Source of the DNA: Malurus cyaneus samueli
Lineage: Eukaryota > Chordata > Aves > Passeriformes > Maluridae
Assembly: GCA_009741485.1 (NCBI GenBank)
Contig: VKON01000151.1
Span: 229,707 to 293,706 of the forward strand
DNA: 64,000 bases
Direction: 5' to 3'
This document shows positions 61,566 through 64,000 of this stretch, piece by piece (position 1 is the stretch's first letter; every line of letters begins with the position of its first letter). The notes beneath the pieces were generated by a model, which searched no databases, was not told the DNA's origin, and worked only from the letters and a program-made list of their open reading frames with translations. Both the position numbers and the translations under genes were made by a program.

Positions 61566-64000
61566 GCACGGAGCCTGCTGCTTCCCAGAGGTGAGCACGG
61601 GCTTTGGAAAGGTTTCACTGTTCTCCCCTCAGGAGGTGTAGATGCTGCTGTGGCTGTTTGGGGGTGCTCAGGGGATGGAGCCTGCTGGCCTGGCCACTGC
61701 TGGCTGCTGCCCACCTGTCCTTGGGCTCCCTCCTTCCTCTCTTCCCATCAAGGTGCTGGGGGTGCTGTGTCTGTGCTCTCAAAGTGGGGCTCACAGTGAG
61801 ATTTGTGACTCCCAGCCCCACTTGCCCTTGGCCTGAGGGTGCTGGGGACAGCCCAAACTGTCCCTGTCCCCATCTGTGCTTTGTGATGTCTCAGCCAGCG
61901 GTGCTGGGAGTGAACTGAAGGGTTTGGGCAACCAAGCCAGGGACTGAAAAGGCTCCTGGGTTCCCAGCAGGGCCTCCACAATGGCAGGAAGCAACTTCTA
62001 AAGCTTTCTTTGGCTGCACAGGGCCTTGAGGGAAAGATTTACTTGCTTGTTTATGCTGGAAGTTAATCTGTTTAGTGGGTTTGGCATTAGGGCTCACAAA
62101 AACCCCCCAGAAATGGTCACGCTGCTTGTTTGCAGGGCTTTGTCTCTCACTTGCTTTGTCTCACAGCTGGAGGAGTTAAGCAGAGACAGAGCCAATTGAA
62201 ATCTCACGTGTAAACTTGTTTTTCCAAATAACCAGCAGGAATTAGGATCAGCTCTCCCTCCTCCATCACGAGGGAGCTGCAGGGGCAGGGAATGGGGTGA
62301 TTTGCCTTTGGGGTCACCTTGCTGGGGACAGGATGGGGTCGGTCCCTGACCTTGTTCAGGCTGGGAGGTGTTTTTGCCATAGACCAACCCCAACCCAAAC
62401 CCCAAAGAACCCAGCACCCTGCCCTATGAGCTGCTGCAGCAGAGTAGGGAGCCACGGGACATTTGGGGGAGGGCAGAAGGTCTGGGGCCTTGGGCAGGTT
62501 TGGGGAGGCACAGGCAGTGCAGGGTCTGTGTAACGCAGAATGGGAAGAACACAGAATGAGAACATTTCCTGATGGGGCAGTGTCAGTGTTTCCCTGGTGT
62601 TTGGTGCTGTCCTGGGTGTGGCAGTGCCACCCACCCGTGGCCTGCAAAGGGGTTTTCCCCAGGGACACAGAGCCCCTGTACAGAGCAGCTTTGGGGGAAA
62701 TGTGGGACATGAGCTCCGTGCCCAGAGCAGGAGAGGCTGAGTTCCCAGCTCCAACACCCCCTGGAGCATCTCCTGCTGCCAGGAAAGTGGGGAGGGAGCT
62801 CAGCCCCTGCTCCCTGTGGGCAGGGACCCCAATCCCAGGTGTCCCACGGGCTCTTGGGGGCGTTTCCTGAGCATGGAAACACTTGGGGGTTCATCACCTT
62901 CACCCTGGGGCAGTGGCTGCCACACCCTGAGAGCAGGGATGTCCCTGCTGTCCTGTCCCTGGGGCTGCTGGACTCTGGCATGTCCTTCTCTTCCACCTCA
63001 GCAGGGGCAGCTGGTGCTGCTGCTGTGCTTTGGCAAACACCTTCTTTTTCCCCTCTGCATGATGCACTTGCTGAATTTTTTATTTTTTCCCCCCGGTATC
63101 TCCTGTGACACACAGGAAGTTGTGTGCTGAGCTCCCACTGAGCATCCCTGGGGTTTCCATCACGTCCTGCAGGTGCCACCAGCTCCTCTTGGGTGTGACC
63201 CTGCCATGGCTGTCCCCAGCCTGAATCCTCTGGGGATGTGGCACAGAGCCTGGAATGGGCTGTGATGTTGGGTGAGACTTCCACCTTCTCTGCGGTGACA
63301 CTGACTGGTAGAGACTAAAATTAACTCTTGCATCATGTAGCCAGGGGTTTTCAGAGTTTGTGCCAGGAACAAGAGCATTTCCTCTCTGAAAACCGAGCTG
63401 TAAAACTGGGCTGCTCTTACTCACATCAGATTGGTGTCATTTCTGTTGGCCTTGGGGTTTCGAAGGAGGAAAGGAGAGGCTGTTCTTACCCTGGCTGAGC
63501 TTTGTCAGGCTCAGTGAGTGGGTTGGATGGGGTTGGGGTTGGTGTTGTCCTGGGTGGCCTCTCCGTCCCCATCCCAGGCTGACTGAGGGCTGAGTGGGGT
63601 TCCAGGCAGGTGGGGAGGTGTCACTGGCTCCTGCATCTGGTGGCAGAGCTGCTCTTGCTGATGAGGGGAGGAGAGGGATTTCCCCACCCTACAATCTGGA
63701 CATTGTCTTTCAGTACCTCTAAGAACAGGACTTTTGCAGTTTCCTTCAAAAACCATTGCAAAAAAGGAATAACAGCACCAGGGAGACCCTTCCTTCCCTG
63801 GGCCTTTACCTTCCCAAAGGTGGGGAATTTGACAGTTCAAGAGTGTTGTGTAATAGGAGATAAAAACACTGGGATATGGAGCTGGAAATGACGGCAGTGC
63901 CAGTGCTGAGGGCATCTCTGGCTGGAGCCTGCAGAGAGTCACTGGGGCAGCAGATGGACAAAAGTCATTCTGGAGAGGGACAGAAGGTCCCTCTGTTCCT
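61566..64000. other. Intergenic or intronic sequence to the window end, no gene seen
   Basis: Unique sequence with a T-run near 63,074 and no recognised exon, repeat array or RNA gene. Confidence 0.5.

Overview
This is vertebrate nuclear DNA and almost certainly from a bird. The one gene I recognise is the first coding exon of netrin-1 (NTN1), on the minus strand at 35,855-36,878, and its protein matches avian netrin-1 almost residue for residue. A CR1-type LINE 3' end at about 51.7 kb, with the terminal ATTCTATG motif, and the low density of other transposons also fit a bird. The order of bird cannot be settled from this window. The DNA is GC-rich, carries many short-period minisatellites, and has no bacterial-style gene packing. 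The many open frames of 60-550 codons are by-products of GC-richness and stop-free repeats.

Layout. Positions 1-35,854 are the 5' part of the NTN1 intron that follows the first coding exon; no later netrin exon is visible in them. This intron holds several minisatellites, two (ATGGG)n pentanucleotide tracts in opposite orientations, a 94-bp sequence present twice, and AT-rich, homeodomain-motif-rich islands that look like conserved regulatory elements (about 5.8, 9.7-10.1, 12.0, 17.6, 21.6-22.3, 23.5-24.5, 26.7, 28.4 and 32.7-33.05 kb). Several CpG-rich islets are interspersed.

From about 33.07 to 42.18 kb there is a broad CpG-rich domain around the NTN1 exon, as expected for a developmental gene. 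It contains the exon (signal peptide, complete laminin N-terminal domain and first laminin-type EGF module), its splice donor, the presumed promoter and 5' UTR on its right, a CpG-bearing 28-bp tandem repeat about 3.8 kb upstream of the start codon, and an intronic segment with a long pyrimidine tract (read on the gene's strand), a good splice acceptor and a 223-codon open frame.

From 42.2 kb to the end lies NTN1 upstream or intergenic DNA. It contains candidate enhancers (42.7, 45.8, 58.0-58.5 and 59.0 kb), the CR1 fragment, a 56-bp dispersed duplicate, a third (ATGGG)n array, a large (ATGG)n array, and a 31-bp minisatellite of about 23 copies. A separate CpG island at 54.85-55.65 kb has a plausible plus-strand first exon. 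In mammals PIK3R5 lies head-to-head with NTN1, so this could be the start of the neighbouring gene, but I see no sequence that proves it.

I see no tRNA, rRNA, CRISPR, prokaryotic mobile element or viral gene. The regulatory-element calls rest on base composition and motif content only, because no cross-species alignment could be run.
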